NCBI GenBank assembly: GCA_947259495.1
Contig: CAMYLV010000002.1
Span: forward strand, 271,363-335,362
DNA from: an uncultured Desulfobacterales bacterium
Lineage (GTDB): Bacteria > Desulfobacterota > Desulfobacteria > Desulfobacterales > JAHEIW01
DNA: 64,000 nt
Direction: 5' to 3'
The notes under the pieces were generated by a model. That model was not told the origin of the DNA and searched no databases. It worked only from the letters and a program-made list of their open reading frames with translations. The translations under genes were made by a program, and so were the position numbers. Shown here piece by piece: positions 39,563 to 47,258 of this stretch. Numbering within the stretch: position 1 is the stretch's first letter; each line of letters starts with the position of its first letter.

Positions 39563-42076
39563 ATGAGCACCATAAGAATAACTATTGATGGGAAGCAACT
39601 TGAGGTAGCTGCCGGGACGAGCATCTTGGCGGCTGCCCGCAAAGCAGACATTTATATCCCCAGTTTGTGCTATCATCCGGATTTGCCGCCTGCTAAAGAC
39701 CGCCCTGCGGTTCAAGCCGTTTTTCACGGTGAACTCAAAATCAAAAACGCCCGGCCAGAACAGCCTGGAATAGGCTGCGGCATCTGTTTGGTTGAGGTCG
39801 AAGGCCAGAGCGACCTGGTGGGTTCCTGTGCAACTGAAGTGTCTGATGGCATGGTGGTGATGACCCACAATGATCGTGTAAAGGAAAAACGCCGGGAAAA
39901 CCTGCTGCCGATCATGGCCCGGCATCGCCATGCCTGCCTGACCTGCGCCCAGCAGGAAGGATGCCCCCGGACCCCGTGTTCGGCCAATGTGCCGGAGGCT
40001 GAGCGCTGCTGCGCTCTGTTCGGGCATTGTGAACTGCAAAATGTTGCCGACTTTGTCGGCATCCCGGATTCAACCCCCAGATGGGTGCCCACCGATTTTG
40101 CGGTATTCAAAAATCATCCACTGTTTGAAAGAGACTATAATCTGTGCATTGGCTGTACCCGTTGCGTGCGTGCCTGCTGCGATATGCGGGGCATTGAGGC
40201 GCTCGGCTTTGTCTTTGATAAAAACGGTCAGGTTCAGGTGGGCAGCGTTGCTGAAACACTGGAAGATTCCGGCTGTAAATTTTGTACGGCCTGCGTCGAG
40301 GTGTGTCCCACCGGCGCCCTGGTGGATAAATCCGTTGAGCCGGCAACCCGCGAGGCGGATCTGGTTCCGTGCAAATCCGCCTGTCCGGCTCATATCGATG
40401 TTCCCGGCTATCTGAGGATGTGCGCCCGGGGCAAACGGCATGCAGCCAACGCCATCATCAGAGAAAAAGTGCCGTTTCCCGGCGTACTGGGACGGGTTTG
40501 CATTCACCCCTGCGAAGACGTCTGCCGCCGCGGTGAGGTCAATGAACCCATTTCCATTTGCGCGCTGAAACGCTATGCCGCTGACGGTGAAAAGGGCCTG
40601 TGGAAAACTCAAAACCGGATCGAGGCCGATAGCGGCAAGAAAGTGGCGATCGTGGGCGCGGGTCCGGCCGGGCTTACCGCCGCTTTTTATCTTCGCAAAA
40701 AAGGTCATGGGGTCACGGTTTTCGACGCCGGTCAGGCCGCCGGCGGCATGATGCGTTACGGGATCCCTGAATATCGTTTGCCCAGAAAAATATTGGACAG
40801 GGAAATCGCTGAAATTCTGGACCTCGGGATTGATTTACAAACCGGCCGGACGCTGGGCAAAGATTTTACACTCGATCAGTTGACCGACGACGGCTATGAC
40901 GCCGTTTTTTTAGGAGTCGGTGCCCGGGCCAGTCGGCGCATCCCGCTGGTCGGATGCAATCTGCCGGATGTGATGTGGGGGGTCGAATTTTTGCGCCGGG
41001 TGGCCGAAGGCGAGGAAATCAAACTCAAAGACAGGGTAGTGGTTGTGGGCGGTGGTAATGTCGCGCTAGATGCCGCCATGACAGCACGGCGCTGCGGTGC
41101 CGGCGATGTAAAAATGGTTTGTCTGGAATGTCGGGATGAAATGCCCGCCAGTTCCTGGGAACTGGAAAAAGCCCGGGCCGAAGGCGTTGAGGTGATGTCG
41201 TCCCGGGGTCTGGATCGCGTGATCAGTGAGGACGGCAAAGTAACCCGCATGGATCTGGTGGAATGTACCTGCGTGTTTGACGAGCAAGGCCAATTTTGTC
41301 CGGAATTTAGTGAGACCAAAGAATGCATTCTGGTGGATCAAGTCATCATAGCGGCCGGGCAGGCGACCGATCTTTCGTTTCTGAAAGACAACCATGTGGT
41401 AAAGGTCGACCGCGGCCTGATTGTGGTCAATCCGGACTCTTTAGAGACGGACGCTAAAGGCATCTATGCCGCTGGCGATGTCACTGCAGCGCCGGGCGCA
41501 ATCATCGGCGCTATTGCGGCCGGCCGTCAGGCAGCGTCGTCGATCGATGAGGCCCTGGGCGGTTCCGGTGATATTGATGACCTTTTATTTGCCCGTGGCA
41601 ACCCGGATCTTTTTCTGGGACGTGATGACGGTTTTGCCGCCCGGGCCCGGGAAAACGTTCCGCAGCTGGATGCCGCCGCACGCATCAAAGGATTTCAGGA
41701 GATCACAAAAGGCTACAGTGATAGGCAGGCGATCCGGGAAGCCAGGCGTTGCCTGCAGTGTGACCTGCGGCTGCATCTGGGCTGTAACCCCGCACCGCCG
41801 GAGCCATGGCTGTCCTTTGACGAGGAGCATGTCAACCAGATTCCTGAGTCCGAAGGGGTCTTTAAACTGTTGGATGCAGATCGCAATGTGCTGAGCATCA
41901 AAGGCACGGCTAATTTACGGCAGGAACTTTTAATGACCCTGGAAGACAATCCAAACGCAACGCTGTTTGCATACGAAGAAGACAAGCTGTTTTCACAGCG
42001 GGAAAGTGAGCTGCTGCAGAAATATCTCCAGCAGCACGGTCGGATGCCGGGTGGGGCAGGGGATGATCTTTTCTAA
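39563..42076 (+). CDS. NuoG-like [2Fe-2S]/[4Fe-4S] plus GltD-like flavoprotein (ferredoxin:NAD(P)H oxidoreductase type)
   Basis: 837 aa. Residues 1-250 resemble the NuoG N-terminus: [2Fe-2S] ferredoxin (SLCYHPDLPP, GCGICLVEVEG), a His-Cys3-like segment (HRHACLTCAQQEGC), and [4Fe-4S] motifs CIGCTRCVRACC and CKFCTACVEVCP. Residues about 270-680 are a GltD-like module with CPAHIDVPGYL, FAD motif GAGPAGLTAAFYL and NAD(P) motif VVGGGNVALDAAMTARRCG. The last 80 residues (IPESEGVFKLLDADRNVLSI onward, with RESELLQKYL) weakly recall a GIY-YIG fold. A GltD-like partner (BzdV) is known beside Azoarcus-type benzoyl-CoA reductase genes, so a role in supplying ferredoxin electrons to the ATPases upstream is likely. 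GGAG precedes the ATG. Confidence 0.85.
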   Translation: MSTIRITIDGKQLEVAAGTSILAAARKADIYIPSLCYHPDLPPAKDRPAVQAVFHGELKIKNARPEQPGIGCGICLVEVEGQSDLVGSCATEVSDGMVVMTHNDRVKEKRRENLLPIMARHRHACLTCAQQEGCPRTPCSANVPEAERCCALFGHCELQNVADFVGIPDSTPRWVPTDFAVFKNHPLFERDYNLCIGCTRCVRACCDMRGIEALGFVFDKNGQVQVGSVAETLEDSGCKFCTACVEVCPTGALVDKSVEPATREADLVPCKSACPAHIDVPGYLRMCARGKRHAANAIIREKVPFPGVLGRVCIHPCEDVCRRGEVNEPISICALKRYAADGEKGLWKTQNRIEADSGKKVAIVGAGPAGLTAAFYLRKKGHGVTVFDAGQAAGGMMRYGIPEYRLPRKILDREIAEILDLGIDLQTGRTLGKDFTLDQLTDDGYDAVFLGVGARASRRIPLVGCNLPDVMWGVEFLRRVAEGEEIKLKDRVVVVGGGNVALDAAMTARRCGAGDVKMVCLECRDEMPASSWELEKARAEGVEVMSSRGLDRVISEDGKVTRMDLVECTCVFDEQGQFCPEFSETKECILVDQVIIAAGQATDLSFLKDNHVVKVDRGLIVVNPDSLETDAKGIYAAGDVTAAPGAIIGAIAAGRQAASSIDEALGGSGDIDDLLFARGNPDLFLGRDDGFAARARENVPQLDAAARIKGFQEITKGYSDRQAIREARRCLQCDLRLHLGCNPAPPEPWLSFDEEHVNQIPESEGVFKLLDADRNVLSIKGTANLRQELLMTLEDNPNATLFAYEEDKLFSQRESELLQKYLQQHGRMPGGAGDDLF

Positions 42077-42140
42077 TGCCTGGCCTCCGGTCACTGGCTC
42101 CTGGCAGCTGATCCCGATTTTTTTGGCCAGCGGCCAACAG

Positions 42141-42578
42141 CTAATTGAGTACTTTACGCAGATTGATAAACGCGCTGCGGTCAAAGCCGAGGGTTTTAAA
42201 AAAAGAAAGCAAATCAGTTGAATCCCAGCGCACCGTGGTATAGACATTTTCAATGCCCGCGCCCTTGTAAATTTCAAATATTTTTTGGGCCATATCAGCG
42301 CCGATTCCCTGGCCCATAAAATCGGGATCCACACCCACGGTCGCAATCCAGGCACTTTTGGTCTCGCCAAAACCGGCGGTCAGAATGTAGCTGATCATAA
42401 AGCCCACGACTCTGCCCTGGTGTTCGGCCACATAGCAGGCTTCCTTTCCGTTTTGGGCGTGCCCTTCAACAACTCTTTTAAAGTCCGGTTCGACCGGCCG
42501 GCGCGTAATCGCGGCGTAAATTTGGGTGATCACTTCCGCATCTTCGACTTTTAGCCGTCTTATTTGAAAATTCTCCAC
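42141..42578 (-). CDS. GNAT family N-acetyltransferase
   Basis: The 145-aa single-domain acetyltransferase has the acetyl-CoA-binding motif VGVDPDFMGQGIGADMAQKI (about 84-103) and a C-terminal FFKTLGFDRS segment (about 127-136). GTG at 42578 has AAGGA 8 bases upstream and is preferred to a TTG two codons earlier that would sit too close to that site. The substrate is unknown; RimI-like protein acetylation is one option. It is convergent with the 837-aa oxidoreductase gene. Confidence 0.85.
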   Translation of the reverse strand: MENFQIRRLKVEDAEVITQIYAAITRRPVEPDFKRVVEGHAQNGKEACYVAEHQGRVVGFMISYILTAGFGETKSAWIATVGVDPDFMGQGIGADMAQKIFEIYKGAGIENVYTTVRWDSTDLLSFFKTLGFDRSAFINLRKVLN

Positions 42579-42604
42579 GGGCAAATTCCTTATCGCTGGA
42601 ATGG

Positions 42605-42808
42605 TTAATCGGTTCTGATAATTTTTACCTTATGACCGACCCAATTGGGCGGGAGGTAAACCCGACCACTGTTGCCGCTGGACTTGACCCGCTTTTCGAT
42701 CATTTCTTCGCCGTATATTTCAAACTTTACCTTGTTATTCGGTGTCGCAGCGGTGGGTTTATTTCGATCATCAATTTTTTTCTTATTTGGATTTTTTGCA
42801 TTCGCCAC
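42605..42808 (-). CDS. DUF2080-type small protein
   Basis: 67 aa with GTG at 42808 preceded by GAGG. After a Lys/Asn-rich leader, the C-terminal half reads VKFEIYGEEMIEKRVKSSGN, then SGRVYLPPNWVGHKVKII. This pattern is typical of DUF2080, a short AbrB-like family often described as transposon-encoded. Its role is unknown; DNA binding is plausible. It lies 26 bases upstream of the GNAT gene on the same strand. Confidence 0.7.
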   Translation of the reverse strand: MANAKNPNKKKIDDRNKPTAATPNNKVKFEIYGEEMIEKRVKSSGNSGRVYLPPNWVGHKVKIIRTD

Positions 42809-43141
42809 GATAAAATGCCTCTTCGTTTGCGTAGATGGTTGATCCAATCAGAAACACTTTATAAATCAGCCCACCGCCAGGTATGCGCTGCAGGCTGCCG
42901 CAGCACCGCGTCTAAAATCCAACTCGGTGCTGGCAATTTCATCTAAAAATGAATATTTTGTTTGGTCTCCAATACAGCCTTTGATGGGCTATCTAAGAAT
43001 AGATGATCTCATAAGATATTGAAATTACGTTTTTAATTTAAAGAAGGCATTCTGATAAAATATCTGATAAAGCTACATTAAAGCTACATTGTATCATAGT
43101 CAAGTAAAAATAATTAAATCTGTCAGCGGCCCAAATCAATT
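42809..43141. other. AT-rich spacer without a visible gene
   Basis: These 333 bases separate two minus-strand genes and hold no supported frame. A tandem duplication of TAAAGCTACATT is visible at about 43068-43091. The region may hold the promoter for DUF2080/GNAT. Confidence 0.4.
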
Positions 43142-44473
43142 TTATTTTTCGCACTCAAGCTTCAGGTGATCCGGAACAATCATGGCTTCAACAATGATTT
43201 CTTTGAATGATAGCGCTTTGACCCCCAGATCGTATTCTTCACTCAAATCGTTAATCTGGTCAAAGCAGTTGTGGCAGGGGGTGATGACGAATTTTGCGCC
43301 GGTCGCTTTAATTTGATCGGCCTTTAATTTTCCTGAGGCCATGCGGTAGGGTTTATAGTCAGGGCCCATCGGCATAATTCCGCCCCCGCCGCCGCAGCAA
43401 TGATTGTGTTCCCGGTTGGGTGCCATATCCCTGAAATCTTCGGCGATGTACGGTATGATTTTACGGGCCTGTTCCCACAGGCCGCCGTTGCGGGATACAT
43501 TACAGGGATCCTGATAGGTGATCGGTTCTTTGATTTTTTTGTCGGAATCGATTTGAATGCGACCGTCCCGCAGGTATTCATGCAGCAACTGCACATAATG
43601 CTTAATTTTAACCGGCGGCTTGCCATCCGGGTAACCGGCCATATAGGGGCCCTCGAAGGCCATCGAACGATAAGCGTGCCCGCACTCTGTTATTAGAATA
43701 TGCTGCGCCTTTAATTCCTGCGCTTTATCGTAAACATTTTTGACCTGTTTGCCGGCCAATGTGCGGTTGCCTGCAAACATCGGCAAATTGGTGCAATCCC
43801 AGCCAAAGGTGGGCATGGTCCAGCTTTCTTTAGCAGCTGCAAAAATTATGGCGGCGTAAGAAATGTCCTGGGGGTAATAAACCGGTTCGCGCGGATTGAC
43901 GGTATACATGTATTTGGCGTCGGGTTGGTCGATCGGGATCGTTACCCCTTCGTAATCGTCCTCGACTTCTTCGACCATCCACTCGCAGGTATCGACAAGC
44001 TCTTCTACGGGTATGCCCATGTGATTGCCGGTTTTGTCGCAATGATCTGAAAAGAAAGCCAGCTGCTTGGGTGTTATACCCTGAGAATGGCAGACGCTGC
44101 GTGCCACGGCGATCATGGTGGCGACGTCGATGCCAAAGGGGCAGTACATCGAACAGCGCTTGCACATGGTGCATTGCAGCCAGGCGATTTGGTAGCATTT
44201 TTCCAGAAAGGCGCGATCCACTTTGCCTTTGCGGCGGTACATCTCACCCAGCGTGTGGCTGAATTTATAGGCCGGACTCAAACGCGGATCCCGGTCGTTG
44301 GCGACATAGACAAAGCAACTTTCAGCGCACAAACCGCATCGCGAGCAAATACTCAGCCAGGTTCGAATGCGGGCGCCATCGTTGGCGTTCAGTATTGCGC
44401 GCACCCGATCTACATCCACGGGTGCATCCGTATTATTTTCAAATTCAAATTTTTTCTTAGTAGGACTTGTCAT
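43142..44473 (-). CDS. HdrD-like iron-sulfur protein of a TmcB/HmcF-type transmembrane redox complex
   Basis: 443 aa. Two [4Fe-4S] motifs, CSRCGLCAESC (about 43-53) and CTMCKRCSMYCP (about 101-112), precede a CCG region. The C-terminal CCG half is canonical (DPCNVSRNGG, HCCGGGGGI, TPCHNCFDQ), but the first half (GWDCTNLPMFAG, ITECGHAYRS) lacks a CCG pair. Related proteins (TmcB, HmcF, DsrK) exchange electrons between cytoplasmic donors and a NarI-like membrane cytochrome, here encoded just upstream on the same strand. The ATG at 44473 has GAGG 7 bases upstream. TmcB is my preferred name, with HmcF the main alternative. Confidence 0.75.
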   Translation of the reverse strand: MTSPTKKKFEFENNTDAPVDVDRVRAILNANDGARIRTWLSICSRCGLCAESCFVYVANDRDPRLSPAYKFSHTLGEMYRRKGKVDRAFLEKCYQIAWLQCTMCKRCSMYCPFGIDVATMIAVARSVCHSQGITPKQLAFFSDHCDKTGNHMGIPVEELVDTCEWMVEEVEDDYEGVTIPIDQPDAKYMYTVNPREPVYYPQDISYAAIIFAAAKESWTMPTFGWDCTNLPMFAGNRTLAGKQVKNVYDKAQELKAQHILITECGHAYRSMAFEGPYMAGYPDGKPPVKIKHYVQLLHEYLRDGRIQIDSDKKIKEPITYQDPCNVSRNGGLWEQARKIIPYIAEDFRDMAPNREHNHCCGGGGGIMPMGPDYKPYRMASGKLKADQIKATGAKFVITPCHNCFDQINDLSEEYDLGVKALSFKEIIVEAMIVPDHLKLECEK

Positions 44474-44527
44474 TAAAAAGCCTCGGCTCTATATGCAGAC
44501 CTATAAGTGTTACACATATTTAGGTAT

Positions 44528-44608
44528 TACCACGAAGTTCACGAAGGACACGAAGCGAGAAATTAAAAAATTTATTTTATCTTCGTGATTCTTCGTGCCC
44601 TTCGTGGT
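44528..44608. repeat. Long hairpin repeat with arms of CACGAAG units
   Basis: The left arm ACCACGAAGTTCACGAAGGA (extending to CACGAAG at 44554) and the right arm CTTCGTGATTCTTCGTGCCC (ending TTCGTGGT at 44608) are imperfect reverse complements. A 26-base AT-rich loop separates them. It lies between the TmcC-like and TmcB-like genes. A related palindrome is at 50735-50812. Confidence 0.7.
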
Positions 44609-44636
44609 GAATAAATTTCAAAATGCCTTTTCGCAA

Positions 44637-45320
44637 CTACCAAGACCTTGCCCCCCTGCGCCCCCCCATCTCAAAGCCGATAAACGCCCGGGTGAGGAAA
44701 AAAAGAACCATATGGCCCAGTTTGGTGGTCGGGATCAGGATCAATAGAATCTGGCTGAATAAAATATGCAAGATCAGCAGTACTTCATAGGGCCCCCATT
44801 GATGGTAGGCCAAAAACCCGGTGATAAACGGTAACATCGTGATGCCCAGCAGGGCATAATCCCAGGCGCTGGTTAAAATGCGAACCTCCGGTCTGATGCG
44901 GCGGCGTGCAATTAAGAACAGGGCCGCGGCGATAAAAATCAGGGTCAGCCCGTCTGAAAGTCCATCAGGCATAGACCAGAGGCGGACGCCAAAAGCTTCT
45001 TCCCACAAAACAATGTGGGCGCTTAAAAAGAGCGGTACGGCCAGTAACGACAGGTGAAAGATAAAGGCTACGATGGAAAAAACCGGCTGCTGCCGCATGG
45101 AGGCACTGGCCCAGGGAATCATCCATTGAAAAATCGATCGCAATCCCCAGGCCAAACTGAAATGATTGTAAATGACGCGATCCTTTTTGCGGCTTAACCG
45201 GAATAAAAAAGCCAATCGGATTAGCAGGCCGCCGACAAAAAATATAAAGGTAAACCACAGAGCCGGGCCGGTCAAAATTTCATAAATGCTGTTCCAGTTT
45301 ATATCGCTTTCCATCATCAT
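44637..45320 (-). CDS. NarI-like membrane cytochrome b subunit (TmcC-type)
   Basis: About 227 aa with five or so transmembrane helices and His residues in helices suited to heme b ligation (HLSLLAVPLFLSAHIV, LILHILFSQ and TTKLGHMV). The fold resembles the NarI/DsrM/TmcC group, which passes electrons between menaquinone or periplasmic cytochrome c and the cytoplasmic HdrD-like partner. The start is one of three consecutive ATGs (45320, 45317, 45314) or a GTG at 45332. The partner gene lies 163 bases downstream. No tetraheme cytochrome (TmcA) gene adjoins it here. Confidence 0.75.
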   Translation of the reverse strand: MMMESDINWNSIYEILTGPALWFTFIFFVGGLLIRLAFLFRLSRKKDRVIYNHFSLAWGLRSIFQWMIPWASASMRQQPVFSIVAFIFHLSLLAVPLFLSAHIVLWEEAFGVRLWSMPDGLSDGLTLIFIAAALFLIARRRIRPEVRILTSAWDYALLGITMLPFITGFLAYHQWGPYEVLLILHILFSQILLILIPTTKLGHMVLFFLTRAFIGFEMGGRRGARSW

Positions 45321-45336
45321 GTTCCGAGTCACCGAT

Positions 45337-45353
45337 CACCCGCAGAGCGGGTG
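45337..45353. promoter_or_regulatory. Perfect 7-bp hairpin CACCCGC-AGA-GCGGGTG
   Basis: A perfect inverted repeat with a 3-base loop lies 16 bases upstream of the TmcC-like ATG run on the minus strand. In the mRNA it would sit over the translation start region. Operator or mRNA structure; function inferred only from position. Confidence 0.35.
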
Positions 45354-45377
45354 GCTTGCATTTTTCCACCATAGGCG

Positions 45378-45430
45378 AAAAAAAGCCAAGGTACGGCAGT
45401 GCCTTAAGTTGATAAACAGTATGCCTTGGC
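45378..45430 (-). terminator. Possible intrinsic terminator after the isochorismatase gene
   Basis: On the minus strand GCCAAGG (45430-45424) can pair with CCTTGGC (45391-45385), directly followed by seven T (45384-45378). The 32-base loop is long for a terminator, so confidence is moderate. It would separate the isochorismatase unit from the TmcC/TmcB unit. Confidence 0.4.
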
Positions 45431-45487
45431 AGATTCTCTCCCTTTCCGGCATACGGTAGGGCATGGGAGGGGATTGTCAAATCCCAG

Positions 45488-46027
45488 CTATTTGACAATT
45501 TTGATAATTTCTTTGAATTTATTGCCTTTGGCGATTTTAAGCAATTCAAACAGGACGGTTTCGGTACTGGTCAGGCCGGCACCCGCTGCTTTGCTTCTTT
45601 CAAGGCCAATTTGTTTATTTTCAGCAGTCCGGGATGCAACCGCATCGGCGACAACCTGGACATCGTAATTCAGATCAACCAAATCGGCTGCGGTCTGATA
45701 AACGCAGACATGGGCTTCAATACCGGCAACCAGCATGTTTTGACGATTTAGCGTTTCGAGTTCTTTGATAAACGCCTCAGTACCGCAACAACTGAAACTG
45801 AGTTTGCTCAACGGGTTTTGGTTCGGCAAAAGCTCGGCGATATCCGGTATTGTCGGTCCCAGTCCAGCGGGGTTTTGTTCGGCCCATAAGATGGGGAGTT
45901 CGAGTATTTGGGCGCCCTTGACCAATTTGATAATATTATCAAAAAAGCTTTGTTTATTATGCATGGTCTGCGCCAGTTTGCCCTGAACATCGACTAATAC
46001 CAGCGCGCTGTTTTCGGTTGTCAGCAT
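45488..46027 (-). CDS. Isochorismatase-family cysteine hydrolase (YcaC-like)
   Basis: The 179-aa enzyme carries the family catalytic triad: Asp13 in VLVDVQGKL, Lys74 in LSKLSFSC and Cys107 in GIEAHVCVYQT. A cis-peptide region precedes the Cys. ATG at 46027 has AAGGAGG 8 bases upstream, so the longer frame from 46045 is rejected. Substrates in this family range from isochorismate to nicotinamide and ureido compounds and cannot be assigned here. A strong terminator hairpin lies immediately before its ribosome site. Confidence 0.9.
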   Translation of the reverse strand: MLTTENSALVLVDVQGKLAQTMHNKQSFFDNIIKLVKGAQILELPILWAEQNPAGLGPTIPDIAELLPNQNPLSKLSFSCCGTEAFIKELETLNRQNMLVAGIEAHVCVYQTAADLVDLNYDVQVVADAVASRTAENKQIGLERSKAAGAGLTSTETVLFELLKIAKGNKFKEIIKIVK

Positions 46028-46043
46028 TAATTTATCCTCCTTC

Positions 46044-46078
46044 AAAAAAACAGGGCAGAGTTTGGAAGACTCTGCCCT
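46044..46078 (-). terminator. Strong intrinsic terminator between the PilZ and isochorismatase genes
   Basis: A perfect 10-bp stem (AGGGCAGAGT at 46052-46061 with ACTCTGCCCT at 46069-46078) has a 7-base loop. On the minus strand it is followed by G and seven T. Its tail touches the AAGGAGG ribosome site of the isochorismatase gene. It ends PilZ transcription or acts as an attenuator of the downstream gene. Confidence 0.8.
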
Positions 46079-46248
46079 CTGATTTTTGATTTAATAGGAA
46101 AAATTTAAAAACTTGTCAATGGAAAATTCAGAAGCTAATTTAGGTTTCAGGTTTCAGCGGACAGCGGTCAGACGCCAGAAGAATGAAGGAATTTGACAGG
46201 TTAAACCAAGTTTATTGTCTGGATGGATGCGGCTTTATTTATAATAGC

Positions 46249-46791
46249 TTAACTCCTTATTTTGTATACTTCCGCTTTGTTTTCCGAAAAGGCCGTGATC
46301 GCTTTATGCTGATGCGCGGTCAGCTGTTTGAATTTTACGCCAATTCCATTTTGGCTGCTCCAGACGATGTCACCGGTGATCGCCAGTGGCTTCTGATAGC
46401 GGGGAGCTGAAAATGTCATGATGATTTCCTGGCCGCTGAAAAAGGCGTTGCCGGTCTCGATAAATACCCCATGATCGCTGATATCCAGGATATATCCGTC
46501 GAACTGACGGCCCTGTACGGCATACGTTAAGGGTATTAAACAGGCTTTGCGCAGATATCTTCGTCGGTCGTCGCTATTATTGGGGTGAACTTTTTTTTGC
46601 AATTTTTTCAACAAAGCGGTCTGCTGCTCATCGGACATCTCGATGACCAGTTTAAACATATAATCGCTGAATTCGTCTTTTAATAATTCTTTTAAGATTA
46701 TAATTAACTGGTCTTCAGAAATATGGTTGATTAACTCAAATAAACGCTCGATGACCGGGTATTTGCCAAACGGCGTAAAAGATGCCTTCAT
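46249..46791 (-). CDS. PilZ-domain cyclic-di-GMP effector
   Basis: The 180-aa protein has an all-helical N-terminal segment (about 1-70) and a C-terminal PilZ domain. The c-di-GMP-binding pattern is visible: RRRYLRK (about 75-81) as the RxxxR arm and DISDHGVFIETG (about 102-113) as DxSxxG. GAGGAG lies 6 bases before the ATG at 46791. It probably links c-di-GMP levels to motility or surface behaviour; its partner is unknown. The GGDEF/EAL enzyme at the window start could act through such receptors. Confidence 0.9.
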   Translation of the reverse strand: MKASFTPFGKYPVIERLFELINHISEDQLIIILKELLKDEFSDYMFKLVIEMSDEQQTALLKKLQKKVHPNNSDDRRRYLRKACLIPLTYAVQGRQFDGYILDISDHGVFIETGNAFFSGQEIIMTFSAPRYQKPLAITGDIVWSSQNGIGVKFKQLTAHQHKAITAFSENKAEVYKIRS

Positions 46792-46975
46792 TCTTAACTC
46801 CTCAAAAAATTCGACACTCGGCCGAAATTTATTTCATTACTTTTTATGTAATATTCAGATATTTGTTCGGTTGTCAGATGCAATATCGGTCGAGTTAACG
46901 GTTAACTTGAAGACGAATCCATGAAAATAGATATAAAAATCCGTATAATTGGCAAAACTTATAGTCGCACTTCAA

Positions 46976-47044
46976 AGGTATGGCAGACGCTGGAAGGGGG
47001 GGTTGTCCATTTGGCGCAGCGGCTTTGACTGCCATATCTTTTTT
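46976..47044 (+). ncRNA. Structured leader or small RNA ending in a terminator-like stem upstream of aapJ
   Basis: AGGTATGGCAG (46976-46986) pairs with CTGCCATATCT (47029-47039), with one G-U pair in an 11-bp stem, followed by six T (47039-47044). The 42-base interior contains GCTG/CAGC, allowing an inner stem around a run of seven G. It lies 215 bases upstream of the aapJ ATG. It could be an attenuator for the importer or an independent small RNA. A further hairpin-capable stretch with arms GGCGG and CCGCC lies at about 47190-47222. Confidence 0.45.
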
Positions 47045-47258
47045 ATTGCCAAACCCAACTTCTTTCTGTTATAGCCATTTTATTTAATTTCAATTGTTTA
47101 ATTGATGAGGGGGATTTATTTTTCTGATTGAGAATCCTTGTTTGTGAAAGGCGTTTTCGATGGCCCGGCAATTCTCACGCGGTGGGATAGCGGCGGTCTG
47201 GTTAATTCGGGGAATTCCGCCGGGGAAACCTTTAATCAAAAGAAAAGGAGGTAATACA

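Noticed and set aside
42080..42120. TGGCCTCCGGTCACTGGCTC stretch as a terminator for the 837-aa gene
   Set aside because: It is a short-period repeat without a stable stem before the T-run. Kept as part of the repeat observation instead.
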